Assembly (NCBI GenBank): GCA_964412395.1
Contig: CAYPOY010000034.1
Location: 1-24,485 of the forward strand
From: CAYPOY01 sp964412395
Lineage (GTDB): Bacteria; Chloroflexota; Anaerolineae; B4-G1
DNA: 24,485 nucleotides
Direction of reading: 5' to 3'
Shown here: one piece after another, positions 12,432-21,190 of the stretch
Numbering within the stretch: position 1 is the first letter of the stretch
How the letters are laid out: every line of letters begins with the position of its first letter
Program-made: the position numbers and the translations under genes
Notes under the pieces: generated by a model
What the model saw: only the letters and a program-made list of their open reading frames with translations
What the model was told of the DNA's origin: nothing
Database searches by the model: none

Positions 12432-14507
12432 TCATGGGCAACGGACGGGCAGGAGCACGACGCCATCCGGGTGCCCGGCCGCTGGCCAGCGCTCCCCGGT
12501 CGCCGGCTCCCACATTCCCAGCCCGACGGTGTACTCTCCAGCCGGCACGGGGGCGAAGTGGCGCACGTCGCGCACGAGCTCGCCGGGTTCCCACAGCCAG
12601 AAGGGGAACATCCCCAGTAGCGGGTAGCCGTCGGCCTGCGCGACCCGCGTGCCACCTGGACTGAGCAGGTGCGCGAACACGGTCGTGTCTGCCTCCACAG
12701 CCGCCTCGACCCGCCAGTATGCGGTGAGGTGTACTTGGCCAGCCTCGTCGCAGGTGCAGGCCGCGTCCAAAAGCGTCACATAGTCCCCGAAGTGGGCCAG
12801 CGGCTCGCCCGGCAGAATGGTCTCACCCGCTGCGCCAGCCTCGACCATGTGGATGCGTTCGGGCTCGTACCGCGTCAGGTAGACAGCGCAAGTTTGACGA
12901 ACGGCGGTAGTCAGCCCCTTCCGGCCGACTGGCTGGCCGAAGAGTTGATAGGTGTAGTCGGGCGGCTCGTCCACTGCGACGGTGCCAAAGGCGATGGCCT
13001 CGGCTGTGTCGCGGATGCCGGTGTGGACGTAGACGAGCTCCTCGGCGGTGATGCGTGCGGGTAGAGGGGTAATGCCCTCGAAGCCCAGGGGATAGATGCG
13101 GCTGCGGGGCGTGATCCGCATGGGCAGGTTAACCAGTAGTAGGGACTGCTCATGGGTGGCGGCCTTGGCTGCATCCCAGATGCTCTCTCCGGCCATCTCG
13201 TAGAGGCGCACCCCGTCGCGGGTGAAGACGACTGCCGGGATCAGCAGCGCCACAAGCAATGTCCCGGTCACCCATGCCTGCCAGGAAGGGCGCAGTGGTG
13301 TGAGCCAGGCGCTTATGGCTGCTGCCCATACCAGGGAGACGCCAACCGCTGGCAAGTACAGGTAGCGGGGGGCCAGCGCGAACCAGTCCGCCTCCATAGT
13401 GATTACCGGAGGCATGGCAAAGAGCGCGAACCAGATCGCTCCTAAAAAGAACGCGTCTCGGTTCCACCGCAGCCCGCTCCATGCCAGCAGCGCCAGGGTG
13501 GGCAAGGCGACGAGCCACAGACACAGTTCGGAATCGAGCCCTTGCCACGCAGCTAACCATTGTGCTAACGGTGCCGTTGGGTAGATCAGACCCTGTACCA
13601 GGTAGCCTACATTGCGTTGGAGATCAGGGAGGTTGAGGCCAAAGCCAATGACCCCGGTTCCGCGTACAGTGCGCCAGATCAGGGTTGTGACCGCGAGCAG
13701 GCTGACAAAAGCCAGAGGCCACCAGGAGTGGCGCTGCCAGCGGCGCTGCAGCCAGCCTATTCCCTCAGTTATCACCACCATAGGTCCGACCAGCATGCCG
13801 CATTCATAGCTAAACGGAGCTAGCGCAGCGAGCAGGAGCGCCAGGCCGATCCAGCGCTTCCCGTGACCCTGGCGGCCCCGATCGTAGGCCAGCAACGCAC
13901 CGGCGGCCATTGCGCTGACCAGCGGGTTGTACAGTGCACCGGGCCAGGCGACGGCCTGGCGCGAGAATGGGAAGACGGCGAACAGCGCGGTGGCCAAACA
14001 GGCGGGAATAGCGCGCCCTCTGGAATCATGGTGGGAGCGCGGCTTGCTCGCCATTGGGCGTATCCAGGCTGCGGCCAGCAGGCCGACGAGCCAGGAGGCG
14101 GCAAAATGGGCGACCACGTTGAGGAAGTGCAGCCCTGGCGGGTGCAGGCCGCCGACGAGCCTGCCCCACACGCGCCAGAGGGTAAACCACAGAGGGCGGT
14201 AGTAACTCGCATAGATGGTAGGTGTGGACCACAATGCGCGCCACGAGATAGATTCCAGCCAGGGAATCAGTGCCAGGTCGTCGGAGAACAGGGGGAGTGT
14301 CAGCGTGTCCGCATACAGCAGGGCGGTGAGCACCAGCGCGACAAGGGCCGAGGCGACGGTGGGGTGGGTCAGCGAGCGTGGGGAGAGATGCATGTTATGG
14401 GCGGTGACGAACTGGCGTAGGGCATCCTTCAGCCGGGTGGGGATGAGTTGGTGATGAGCGGCGCAAGGCTGCATGTTGGGAGCGTTTGATGGCGTGCCTG
14501 TGCTCAT
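12432..14507 (-). CDS. Polytopic membrane protein, GT39/PMT-like (GT-C fold) candidate
   Basis: A 691-residue protein with about ten transmembrane segments between residues 48 and 450 and a soluble C-terminal domain of about 230 residues. The first loop carries LPLFSDDLALIPWL (D76-D77), matching the acidic motif of GT-C glycosyltransferases that use lipid-linked sugars. The C-terminal half resembles a beta-sandwich (QVHLTAYWRVEAAVEADTTV, then GEYTVGLGMWEPATGERW), seen in large dolichyl-phosphate-mannose-type proteins of Chloroflexota. The likely role is transfer of a sugar to protein or cell-wall polymer at the outer face of the membrane. The start ATG at 14507 is fixed by AAAGGAGATAAAA; an in-frame ATG at 14528 would swallow that site. 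Substrate cannot be predicted. Confidence 0.72.
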   Translation of the reverse strand: MSTGTPSNAPNMQPCAAHHQLIPTRLKDALRQFVTAHNMHLSPRSLTHPTVASALVALVLTALLYADTLTLPLFSDDLALIPWLESISWRALWSTPTIYASYYRPLWFTLWRVWGRLVGGLHPPGLHFLNVVAHFAASWLVGLLAAAWIRPMASKPRSHHDSRGRAIPACLATALFAVFPFSRQAVAWPGALYNPLVSAMAAGALLAYDRGRQGHGKRWIGLALLLAALAPFSYECGMLVGPMVVITEGIGWLQRRWQRHSWWPLAFVSLLAVTTLIWRTVRGTGVIGFGLNLPDLQRNVGYLVQGLIYPTAPLAQWLAAWQGLDSELCLWLVALPTLALLAWSGLRWNRDAFFLGAIWFALFAMPPVITMEADWFALAPRYLYLPAVGVSLVWAAAISAWLTPLRPSWQAWVTGTLLVALLIPAVVFTRDGVRLYEMAGESIWDAAKAATHEQSLLLVNLPMRITPRSRIYPLGFEGITPLPARITAEELVYVHTGIRDTAEAIAFGTVAVDEPPDYTYQLFGQPVGRKGLTTAVRQTCAVYLTRYEPERIHMVEAGAAGETILPGEPLAHFGDYVTLLDAACTCDEAGQVHLTAYWRVEAAVEADTTVFAHLLSPGGTRVAQADGYPLLGMFPFWLWEPGELVRDVRHFAPVPAGEYTVGLGMWEPATGERWPAAGHPDGVVLLPVRCP

Positions 14508-14530
14508 TTTTATCTCCTTTGCGGACAATC

Positions 14531-14628
14531 AGACCTCGGAGGTCTCGGAAGGTGACATTGGCAGTAAAATCGCTTCGATTATGCCCGTTTTTACCGGCAA
14601 AGGCGCTCTTGAGAGACCTCCGAGGTCT
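14531..14628. repeat. 98-bp element bounded by AGACCTCGGAGGTCTC inverted repeats
   Basis: The 16-bp end AGACCTCGGAGGTCTC (14531-14546) is the exact reverse complement of 14613-14628. Each end is also nearly self-palindromic (AGACCTC/GAGGTCT). I see no clear target duplication. It lies in the 500-bp spacer upstream of the secreted gatase-like gene; the rest of that spacer (14640-14900) shows only a weak GCTGGAG/CTCCAGC hairpin and no convincing gene. Confidence 0.7.
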
Positions 14629-14917
14629 TGTTATCGTAACATTTTGGATCTACTGAGTCTGGGTCATGGCCTTATTATATTGGGAAGTGGTCCCGGTGCA
14701 AGTGCCATCAGGGCGCACTTCAGCCCTGGGGCAAACAGGTCTTATAAGTTCCTTTCCCTTTTGCCTGACCCGCGCCGCCGTGGAACAGGCAGCGCTGGAG
14801 GCCATAAACACGCGAAAAAGCGCTCCAGCATCAGCTCTTCAGGCCGGTGAAATTGCAATGCACCCGCACCCGCACTGTGCGTTGAGCAGTCGTCGGGCAT
14901 TCGCCTGGCAACCGGAG

Positions 14918-14945
14918 TTGAGCCTGGCAGGGGATATGCTATAAT
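14918..14945 (+). promoter_or_regulatory. Promoter for the envelope cluster
   Basis: TTGAGC (14918-14923) and a perfect TATAAT (14940-14945) are spaced by 16 bp. The start near 14952 leaves a leader of about 72 nt before the GTG at 15024. Confidence 0.65.
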
Positions 14946-15023
14946 AGCCGCAATGTACGGTATGGAACCCAGGGACGTTGTCGGGCGTCTCGAAGATGTA
15001 ACCCTCACAACGGGAGTGCCTGT

Positions 15024-17405
15024 GTGAAGCGGATAGTGTGGATCGTACTTGCCATTGTGGTCTCACTGGCCTGGACGCGTGGAACTGTTGTCGCCCAGGA
15101 AGGTGGCCCGACGATGCAGGTCACGGCTGGGTTCGACGGTTACTGTCGCAGCAGCGGCTGGTGTCCGGTGTACGCCGTTCTCTCGAATGAGGGTGTGGAC
15201 ATTGAGGGGGAGTTGCGCGTTGCTGATGGTTTCCTCGCTCCTGACGTATACGCCAGGCAAGTTGTGCTCCCGGCTCACTCGCGCAAGGCGTACTTCTTGT
15301 ATCTCCCCTCTGCTGACTTATCCTCCTCCTCCCGCTCTCTTCTGACAGTGCGGTTGCGTGCCGGGGATGACCGGGCCGAGTTACTCGCGTCACAGCAGGT
15401 TACAGTGTCGTGGTTGGATGGGAGAGACCGGCTCTGCGGCATCGTCAGCAGCAGTCCCTCGGCGCTCAATTTTCTGAGCGACGTCGCGCCAGTTGGTGGG
15501 CAGGCAGCGGTGGCTCACCTGAGCCTGGAAACACTCCCGCCCGAGCCGTTAGGTTGGGAGGGGCTCGATGTGCTGATTCTGAACGACGTGGACACGACTG
15601 CGCTCAGCGCTGAGCAACGGCAAGCGCTGGAGACGTGGGTGGCTCACGGTGGACACCTGATCGTGGGTGGTGGCACGGGGGCGGCCCGCACGGCTGCTGG
15701 CGTGGTCGACCTGCTGCCGGTCACGGTAGGTGGCATGCGGTCGGTGGATGATCTGTGGGCGCTGGGTGGGCACATTGCTTCGGGCCCCTACGCCGTGGCC
15801 GAGGTAACGTTGCGGGATGGGGAAGCACTCATCGAGCAGGGAAATCTCATCTTGCTGGCCCGCCGTACTTGCGGGGCGGGCAAGGTGGACTTCCTGGCCT
15901 TCGATGCCGGGCTGAACCCTTTCGCCCGTTGGGACGATAACGCCCAGATGTGGGAGTTCATCGTCGGGGCAAGGGTCGCAGATACCCAACGGCTTGCTGC
16001 GTGCAATGGGTATGGTGCCCGCGAAGCAATTAACGCTATCCCTGGGCTGGAACTCCCGTCCACGTTGCAGATCCTGGCTTTTATGCTCGTCTACACGCTG
16101 CTCATCGGCCCGGTCAATTACCTCATCCTGCGCAAATTTGACCGACGCGAACTGGCCTGGTTGACCATTCCGGCGTTGATCGTGGGGTTTACAGTGTGCG
16201 CTTACGTGACGGGTTTCCAGATTCGGGGCGGGGTAGCCATCGTACACCACCTGGCGGCCGTGTATGTGCCGGAGGGGGCCAGGACAGGGCGTGTGAGCCA
16301 GTTGGTAGGGCTTTTCTCGCCCCGGCGCACAACTTACGATGTGCGTGTACAAGACGCACTGGTGCGCCAGATGCCAGGAGATCACTACTACGGTGGGCCG
16401 GCCGCACAGTCGTTGCACGTCACTGAGGAGGCGGGGGGCTCGACCATGACCGGCCTGCGCGTGGACGTAGGGGGCATCCAGCCCTTCGTTGCCGAGGGAT
16501 ACGTGGACGTGCCGGGCGTGGAGGCTGACCTGCGGTTGGTCGGGGACGAGACAGGTAGACTGCGGCTGGAGGGGACGTTGCGCAATGGGAAGATGCCGCT
16601 GGAGGGGGCCGTGTTGATTGTAGGCGAGTACAAACAACGACTGGGCAATCTGGAGCCGGGGGAGGTGGTCACGGCCAGCGTCGAGGTCGCGGGCGCCCGG
16701 GTGTCCGAGGGGAGTGTGGTTCCACTGCCCTATTCCGGAACGCAGGGCTTGCCGGAGCAAGTCCTGGGACCGGGGAACTACTGGGACGATCGCAACCTGT
16801 ATAGACGCTACCGGTTCCTGGAAGCGCTTTTCGTCCCTGGGGGGGCGGGTGCAGTCTCTAATTGGACGAGTCTGAGGCCGGGCGTGCACCTGATGGCCTG
16901 GGCAGAAGAAGTACCGCTACTGGTCGAGGTGGTGGATCGTTCCTCTTCGACGATCGAAACTGCCCTCTACGTTTACGATCTGCCAGTGGCAGGGTTGGGG
17001 ATGGGCGCGAGGGCTACTATCCCGCCGGGTCTGATCACGCGCCAGGTGGAGGAGAGCACGGGGCATGTGGACGTGTGGCCCGAGGGCGTGCACATGGACC
17101 CCGAAGCGGAAGTGGTGTTCCGCTTCACCATTTTGCCAGGGGTGACAGTACGGCAAGTGGACGAACTGGTGCTGGACTTACGAGGCAGTAGTAGTGGTGG
17201 CGTCTCTCATTCACCAATGATCTCGCTGTGGAATCGGGAAACTGGCGATTGGGAGAAGTTGGATGCCGGCTGGGGGCAGCATTCGGTTTCGAGTGCCGGA
17301 GTCTACGTCCTCCCGTCCGGTGCCGTGCTCCTGCGGCTGGAGACGGATGCCGAATGGCCGGCCGACGTGGAGAGCCTGACGATCACGATCAAAGGGCAAC
17401 GGTGA
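15024..17405 (+). CDS. Secreted/membrane protein with gatase-like domain (envelope cluster component)
   Basis: A 793-residue protein with an N-terminal signal peptide (1-24). A beta-rich domain follows (about 30-135). A class-I-glutamine-amidotransferase-like fold sits at about 180-235 (LDVLILNDVDTTALSAEQRQ, then LETWVAHGGHLIVGGGTG). It has no nucleophilic Cys at the elbow, so it is probably a binding rather than catalytic domain. Two transmembrane segments (about 346-369 and 376-399) precede a long beta-sandwich-rich C-terminus outside the cell. Such proteins often sit beside ABC-2 transporters and MoxR in Gram-positive-like bacteria and Chloroflexota. The start codon is GTG with CGGGAG 7 nt upstream. 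The next gene starts 9 nt after the stop, so the two are co-transcribed. The precise role is unknown. Confidence 0.7.
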   Translation: MKRIVWIVLAIVVSLAWTRGTVVAQEGGPTMQVTAGFDGYCRSSGWCPVYAVLSNEGVDIEGELRVADGFLAPDVYARQVVLPAHSRKAYFLYLPSADLSSSSRSLLTVRLRAGDDRAELLASQQVTVSWLDGRDRLCGIVSSSPSALNFLSDVAPVGGQAAVAHLSLETLPPEPLGWEGLDVLILNDVDTTALSAEQRQALETWVAHGGHLIVGGGTGAARTAAGVVDLLPVTVGGMRSVDDLWALGGHIASGPYAVAEVTLRDGEALIEQGNLILLARRTCGAGKVDFLAFDAGLNPFARWDDNAQMWEFIVGARVADTQRLAACNGYGAREAINAIPGLELPSTLQILAFMLVYTLLIGPVNYLILRKFDRRELAWLTIPALIVGFTVCAYVTGFQIRGGVAIVHHLAAVYVPEGARTGRVSQLVGLFSPRRTTYDVRVQDALVRQMPGDHYYGGPAAQSLHVTEEAGGSTMTGLRVDVGGIQPFVAEGYVDVPGVEADLRLVGDETGRLRLEGTLRNGKMPLEGAVLIVGEYKQRLGNLEPGEVVTASVEVAGARVSEGSVVPLPYSGTQGLPEQVLGPGNYWDDRNLYRRYRFLEALFVPGGAGAVSNWTSLRPGVHLMAWAEEVPLLVEVVDRSSSTIETALYVYDLPVAGLGMGARATIPPGLITRQVEESTGHVDVWPEGVHMDPEAEVVFRFTILPGVTVRQVDELVLDLRGSSSGGVSHSPMISLWNRETGDWEKLDAGWGQHSVSSAGVYVLPSGAVLLRLETDAEWPADVESLTITIKGQR

Positions 17406-17414
17406 TGCGACATT

Positions 17415-18359
17415 ATGAAGATAATCGAGACGCGGGGACTGACTAAGCGATACGGCCGGCTGACGGCGGTGCGAGAACTGGACCTTGCGGTTGAGGAGGG
17501 GGCCGTCTTTGGCTTCGTCGGGCCTAACGGGGCGGGCAAGACGACGACGATGCGCATCCTGGCGACGCTGCTTCACCCGACGGCGGGCGAGGCGTGGGTC
17601 GCGGGCCACTCGGTGCTCAAAGAGCGGCGGGATGTGCGGCGAGCCATCGGCTATATGCCTGACTTCTTTGGCGTCTACGGCGACATGAAGGTCTGGGAAT
17701 ACCTGGACTTCTTCGCCGCCTGCTACGAGATACCCGCCGAGACGCGCCATCGGCTGGTGGACGACCTGTTGGAGTTGGTGGACCTGGCCCACCGGCGGGA
17801 CGACTACGTGGATGCGCTCTCGCGGGGGATGAAGCAGCGACTGTGCCTGGCCCGGGCGCTGGCCCACGACCCGCAGGTGCTGATCCTCGACGAGCCGGCC
17901 TCGGGCCTGGACCCACGGGCGCGGGTGGAGATCCGCGAACTCCTGCGCGAATTGCAGGCCATAGGCAAGACGATTTTCGTCTCCTCCCACATTCTCTCCG
18001 AGATCGAGGAGGTTTGCACACAGATCGGCATCATTGAGGCGGGGCACCTGGTAGCGACGGGCACGCTGGAGGAGATGCGGCAGCACGTTCAGGCCCAGCG
18101 CGTAGTGAGGGTCGGGCTGATGGGGCAGGTCGAGGAGGCGCAGGCGTGGCTGGCGGGCCGGCCGGGCGTGGTGCGCGTCGGACCGGTGGCGGGGAACGGC
18201 GATGGCGATCTGCAGGTCACGTTCGCCGGGGACGACGAAGCGCTGGCCCGATTGCTGAACGAGGTGGTGACCGCAGGCTTCCCGGTGGTGTTGTTCCGCG
18301 AGGAGACCGGTGACCTGGAGGATGTGTTTATGCGATTGACGAAGGGCATTGTGTCGTAA
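17415..18359 (+). CDS. ABC-2 type transporter ATP-binding protein
   Basis: A 314-residue ABC ATPase with all core motifs: Walker A GPNGAGKTT (36-44), signature LSRGMKQRL (135-143), Walker B VLILDEPASG (155-164) and the H-loop His at 192 (VSSHILSEIEE). The Q-loop position reads GYMPDFFGVY, with Asp (residue 83) where Gln is normal, so coupling to the permease may differ. A C-terminal extension of about 90 residues is typical of the DrrA/CcmA-like group. It starts 9 nt after the gatase-like gene and is followed by its likely permease. It would power export or, in a MoxR cluster, envelope remodelling; the substrate is unknown. Confidence 0.93.
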   Translation: MKIIETRGLTKRYGRLTAVRELDLAVEEGAVFGFVGPNGAGKTTTMRILATLLHPTAGEAWVAGHSVLKERRDVRRAIGYMPDFFGVYGDMKVWEYLDFFAACYEIPAETRHRLVDDLLELVDLAHRRDDYVDALSRGMKQRLCLARALAHDPQVLILDEPASGLDPRARVEIRELLRELQAIGKTIFVSSHILSEIEEVCTQIGIIEAGHLVATGTLEEMRQHVQAQRVVRVGLMGQVEEAQAWLAGRPGVVRVGPVAGNGDGDLQVTFAGDDEALARLLNEVVTAGFPVVLFREETGDLEDVFMRLTKGIVS

Positions 18360-18361
18360 CC

Positions 18362-18397
18362 CAGAAACCGGGTTTTTTCTGAAAAACCCGGTTTCTG
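18362..18397. repeat. Perfect 16-bp-arm palindrome between ABC ATPase and permease genes
   Basis: CAGAAACCGGGTTTTT (18362-18377) and its exact reverse complement (18382-18397) are separated by 4 nt. It starts 2 bp after the ATPase stop codon. There is no T-run after the stem, so it is better called a palindromic repeat than a terminator; it would sit as a stable hairpin in the operon mRNA. Confidence 0.7.
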
Positions 18398-18497
18398 ATT
18401 GGCTATACTTCTGAGCAGGTGTAGTTGCACATTCTATTAGACTGGAGAGACCGTCTCCTGGCAGGGGAGGTGTTGGGGGAGAGGTGGGAGGTTTATA

Positions 18498-19478
18498 GTG
18501 GAAGAAGAGTCTACAATGGCCAGACGTCACCAGGCTCCCTTTTCCTCACGGGAGAGTAGACGGGGGAGGGGTTGGCTGCACCGTGAATCCAACCCGCTTC
18601 TGATCAAGGAACTGCGAGGGCGCATGCGCGGTGCGCGGGCGTTCGTCGTGTTGACCGTCTATCTGCTGCTGTTGAGTTGCTTTACCTCGATCATCTACTA
18701 TGCCTACACTGCGAACGCTCGCGGACCTGGTGGCGGGCTGGAGATGGCCTATCTGGGCAAGGTCGTCTTTGCCAGCGTCGTCCTCATCGAGATCTTTATG
18801 GTCACATTCATCACGCCAGCCTTCACTGCGGGAGCAATCAGCGGCGAGCGGGAGCGCAGGACCTACGAGTTGCTGCGAACGACGCTCCTGCCGGCCCGCA
18901 AATTAGTCGCCGGCAAACTCGCCTCCGCATTGACGTATATGTTCCTGCTTATCCTGGCCGCGGTGCCGCTGGAGAGCCTGGCCTTCGTCCTGGGGGGCGT
19001 CGTGGTAGAGGAGTTGGTACTGGCGCTGGTCGTTCTGCTGGTGACCGCTTTTGCCTTCGCCGCCATTGGTATCTTTTTCTCTTCACTCGTGCGCACGACG
19101 CTCGTTGCCACCGTGCTGACCTACGCCACGGCGCTGTTGGCGACAGTTGGGCTGCCGATACTGTTGGGGATCTCGGCTGCCTTGTTGGATCCCTTTACGT
19201 ACGGTTACGGCTCGTTGGCACCTTCCTGGGTCGTGCAGGCCATCATGAATTACGCGCTTTATCTCACCGCTGGTCTCAGTCCCATCACAGCGGCGATTTT
19301 CACCGAGATCGCTCTGGAGGAGGAGAGCACGGTGTGGTTTTTCTGGCACTCTGTGGGATCCGGCCATCGTATTCTGGTCCCGTCAGCCTGGATCGTCTAC
19401 GCCGTGTTCTACCTGACGCTGGCGTTAGTGCTGTTGCTGGTGACCGTGCTGCGGGTGCGGCGGCAGGAGACGCGGTAG
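18498..19478 (+). CDS. ABC-2 type transporter permease
   Basis: A 326-residue integral membrane protein with about six transmembrane helices (first at about 48-68, last at about 295-318) and the ABC-2 feature AGAISGERERRTYELLRTTLL after the second helix, the stretch that contacts the ATPase. N-terminal NPLLIKELRGRMRGARAF is also typical of the family. The start is GTG 18498, 6 nt after GGGAGG; an ATG six codons later (18516) is the alternative. It would pair with the ATPase gene just upstream. Confidence 0.88.
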   Translation: MEEESTMARRHQAPFSSRESRRGRGWLHRESNPLLIKELRGRMRGARAFVVLTVYLLLLSCFTSIIYYAYTANARGPGGGLEMAYLGKVVFASVVLIEIFMVTFITPAFTAGAISGERERRTYELLRTTLLPARKLVAGKLASALTYMFLLILAAVPLESLAFVLGGVVVEELVLALVVLLVTAFAFAAIGIFFSSLVRTTLVATVLTYATALLATVGLPILLGISAALLDPFTYGYGSLAPSWVVQAIMNYALYLTAGLSPITAAIFTEIALEEESTVWFFWHSVGSGHRILVPSAWIVYAVFYLTLALVLLLVTVLRVRRQETR

Positions 19479-19488
19479 AAGGAGGTGG

Positions 19489-19509
19489 GATGCAAGAGGC
19501 AAGATGCAG
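19489..19509. repeat. Heptamer repeat, 3 copies, at the permease/coiled-coil gene junction
   Basis: GATGCAA, GAGGCAA and GATGCAG follow each other, beginning 11 bp after the permease stop. The ATG used as start of the next gene (19504) lies within the third copy, so that start may not be the real one. Confidence 0.5.
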
Positions 19510-21123
19510 ATGTTTGACGAAGGCAAACAAATGACTGGCGTAGTGATGAGATATGAGCCAACGGCGATAAATCATCGGCTGAGGAACTACCTGAGCCGCT
19601 GGGGGCTGCGGCTGCGGCTGGTCGAGAGTCTGGCCTGGGGGCCGTGGGGAGCGACGGCAGGGCTCGGGTTGGGACTGCTGTTGGCAGTTGTGGCGCGGTT
19701 TACCCCGTTGCTGACGGCTCGCACGTTGGCCGGAGTGGCGGGTCTGCTGGTGCTCGTCGGTGTAATGGTTGGGCTGGCGGTCGTCTGGATGCGTCCACGT
19801 CTGCTGCCTCGGCTGGCACGCGCCTTCGACCGTCGCTTCGGCCTGGCCGAGCGGCTGACGACGGCGGTGGAGATCGGCGCCGGCGGGCTGATGGCGACCC
19901 CGGCGATGGCCGCCGCCCAGTTGGCCGACACGCTGGACGCCGCCGTTCGCGTTGCCCCCCGCGCGCTCCTCCCGCTGCGGGCCTCCCGCCGGGCGCTGCT
20001 CACCTTTGGCGTGCTGATGGCCGCGCTGGTTCTCTCGCTGTGGCTGCCGAATCCCCAGGAGGATGTGCTTTTGCAGCGGGCTGCCGTGCGCGCCGCTGTC
20101 GAGGAGCAGATCGAAGAGTTGGAGGCAGCACGAGAAGAGGTGACTCAGTTGGAAGGGCTGACCGAGGCCGAGCGGGAGGCGCTCTTGCAGGCGTTGGAGG
20201 AGGCTATCGCCGCGCTCAATGCGGACAAGGGCCGGGCGACTCTGGAGGAGGCGGTGGCGGCCCTCTCGGAGGCCGAGCAAGCGTTGGCGGAGTTGCAAGA
20301 CCCCGCCGCGGCAACCGTACAGGCCGGGCTGGAACGCGCCGCTGAGAGTATGGCCGATTCGGACCTCACCCGCGACATCGCCGAGGCCCTGGCAGGCGGC
20401 GATTACCGGGCAGCGGCCCAGGCGTTGGCTGCCTACAGCGGGACGGAAGGCGAACGACTGACCCGCGAGGAGGAACTTGAACTGGCCCGTGAGTTGGCGG
20501 GAGCGGCGGAGGCGCTGGCCGAAAGCAGTCCCGACGGCTCGACTGAGCTCGCCAAAGTTCTGGCGGAGCAGTTGGCCCAGGCCGCCGAGTCCATCGAGCG
20601 CGGCGACATCGCCGAGGCGCGGGAGGCGATCCGGGATGCGGCGCAGCGGATGGGAGAGGCGGGGCAGCGTGTGCGGCGGCAGGAGGCGGTCGAGGGGACG
20701 TTGGCGCAGTTGCAGGAAGGACGCGAGCAGATCGCGCAGGCCGGCGGACCCCTCCCCCAGCCCCTCCCCGCGTCGGGGAGGGGTGGCGGACAGGCGGGTG
20801 GACAGCAGCAAGCGGCCAGCGGTCAGCAGGCACAGCCGGGACACCACGAGGACACCGGTACCGGTGCACCCTACGACGATGTCTACGTGCCGTACCGCTT
20901 CGACGAGGAGGGGGCCGGGGTAGACGTAGGACGTGAGGGTGGCGAAGGCGTGCCGGTCGGCGACGCGCCACTCCTGGCCCCGGAGGAAGGCCGCGCCGCT
21001 GTGCCCTATCGAGAGGTCTACGCCGACTACGCTGCTCAGGCCGGCGCCGCGTTGGAGGGGAGTTACATTCCCCTGGGGATGAAGCAGTACGTGCGGGATT
21101 ATTTTAGTGCATTGGAGCCGTGA
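19504..21123 (+). CDS. Membrane-anchored coiled-coil protein (DUF4175-like) of the MoxR cluster
   Basis: A 539-residue protein. Transmembrane helices lie at about 47-66, 76-95 and 164-181. Between the second and third is ARAFDRRFGLAERLTTAVE, resembling the DUF4175 family. A long Ala/Glu-rich helical region (about 190-415) is probably coiled coil. A Gly/Gln-rich disordered tract (about 415-450) is followed by a short C-terminal domain with VPYREVYADYAAQ and SYIPLGMKQYVRDYFSALEP. The Pro/Gly stretch at about 416-428 is encoded by a REP-like palindrome, probably inserted. The start is uncertain: an ideal AAGGAGGTG precedes a 14-codon frame at 19490, whereas 19504 and 19546 both lack a clear ribosome binding site. 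Function is unknown; location suggests a partner of MoxR. Confidence 0.68.
   Translation: MQMFDEGKQMTGVVMRYEPTAINHRLRNYLSRWGLRLRLVESLAWGPWGATAGLGLGLLLAVVARFTPLLTARTLAGVAGLLVLVGVMVGLAVVWMRPRLLPRLARAFDRRFGLAERLTTAVEIGAGGLMATPAMAAAQLADTLDAAVRVAPRALLPLRASRRALLTFGVLMAALVLSLWLPNPQEDVLLQRAAVRAAVEEQIEELEAAREEVTQLEGLTEAEREALLQALEEAIAALNADKGRATLEEAVAALSEAEQALAELQDPAAATVQAGLERAAESMADSDLTRDIAEALAGGDYRAAAQALAAYSGTEGERLTREEELELARELAGAAEALAESSPDGSTELAKVLAEQLAQAAESIERGDIAEAREAIRDAAQRMGEAGQRVRRQEAVEGTLAQLQEGREQIAQAGGPLPQPLPASGRGGGQAGGQQQAASGQQAQPGHHEDTGTGAPYDDVYVPYRFDEEGAGVDVGREGGEGVPVGDAPLLAPEEGRAAVPYREVYADYAAQAGAALEGSYIPLGMKQYVRDYFSALEP
20751..20783. repeat. REP-like palindrome inside the coiled-coil gene
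   Basis: CCCCTCCCC (20761-20769) and GGGGAGGGG (20775-20783) form a perfect 9-bp hairpin inside the coding frame, preceded by a second C-rich half-arm (20749-20758). It keeps frame and encodes part of the PLPQPLPASGRGG stretch. Confidence 0.6.
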
Positions 21124-21127
21124 GCCG

Positions 21128-21148
21128 GATGGAAGATGGAGATTGGAG
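21128..21148. repeat. Heptamer repeat after the coiled-coil gene
   Basis: GATGGAA, GATGGAG and ATTGGAG follow each other, starting 5 bp after the TGA stop (21121-21123). Confidence 0.5.
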
Positions 21149-21190
21149 AGCTGATTGGCGCCAGCGCCCGCAACCCGCAGGCGGATCAGA

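Noticed and set aside
14473..14850. 125-codon plus-strand frame in the 500-bp spacer
   Set aside because: It crosses the inverted-repeat element, overlaps the start of the minus-strand gene and has no protein pattern or ribosome binding site.
15549..16889. 446-codon minus-strand frame opposite the gatase-like gene
   Set aside because: Antisense of a better-supported gene with signal peptide, promoter and ribosome binding site; no recognisable protein pattern.
18362..18397. Rho-independent terminator inside the ABC operon
   Set aside because: Strong stem but no following T-run, and it would separate an ATPase from its permease.
17211..18530. 439-codon minus-strand frame opposite the ABC ATPase
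   Set aside because: The plus strand has every ABC motif; the minus frame is only a by-product of GC-rich codon use.
19490..19534. 14-codon peptide frame after an ideal AAGGAGGTG
   Set aside because: It lies within a heptamer repeat and has no sign of conservation; it may only explain the unclear start of the coiled-coil gene.
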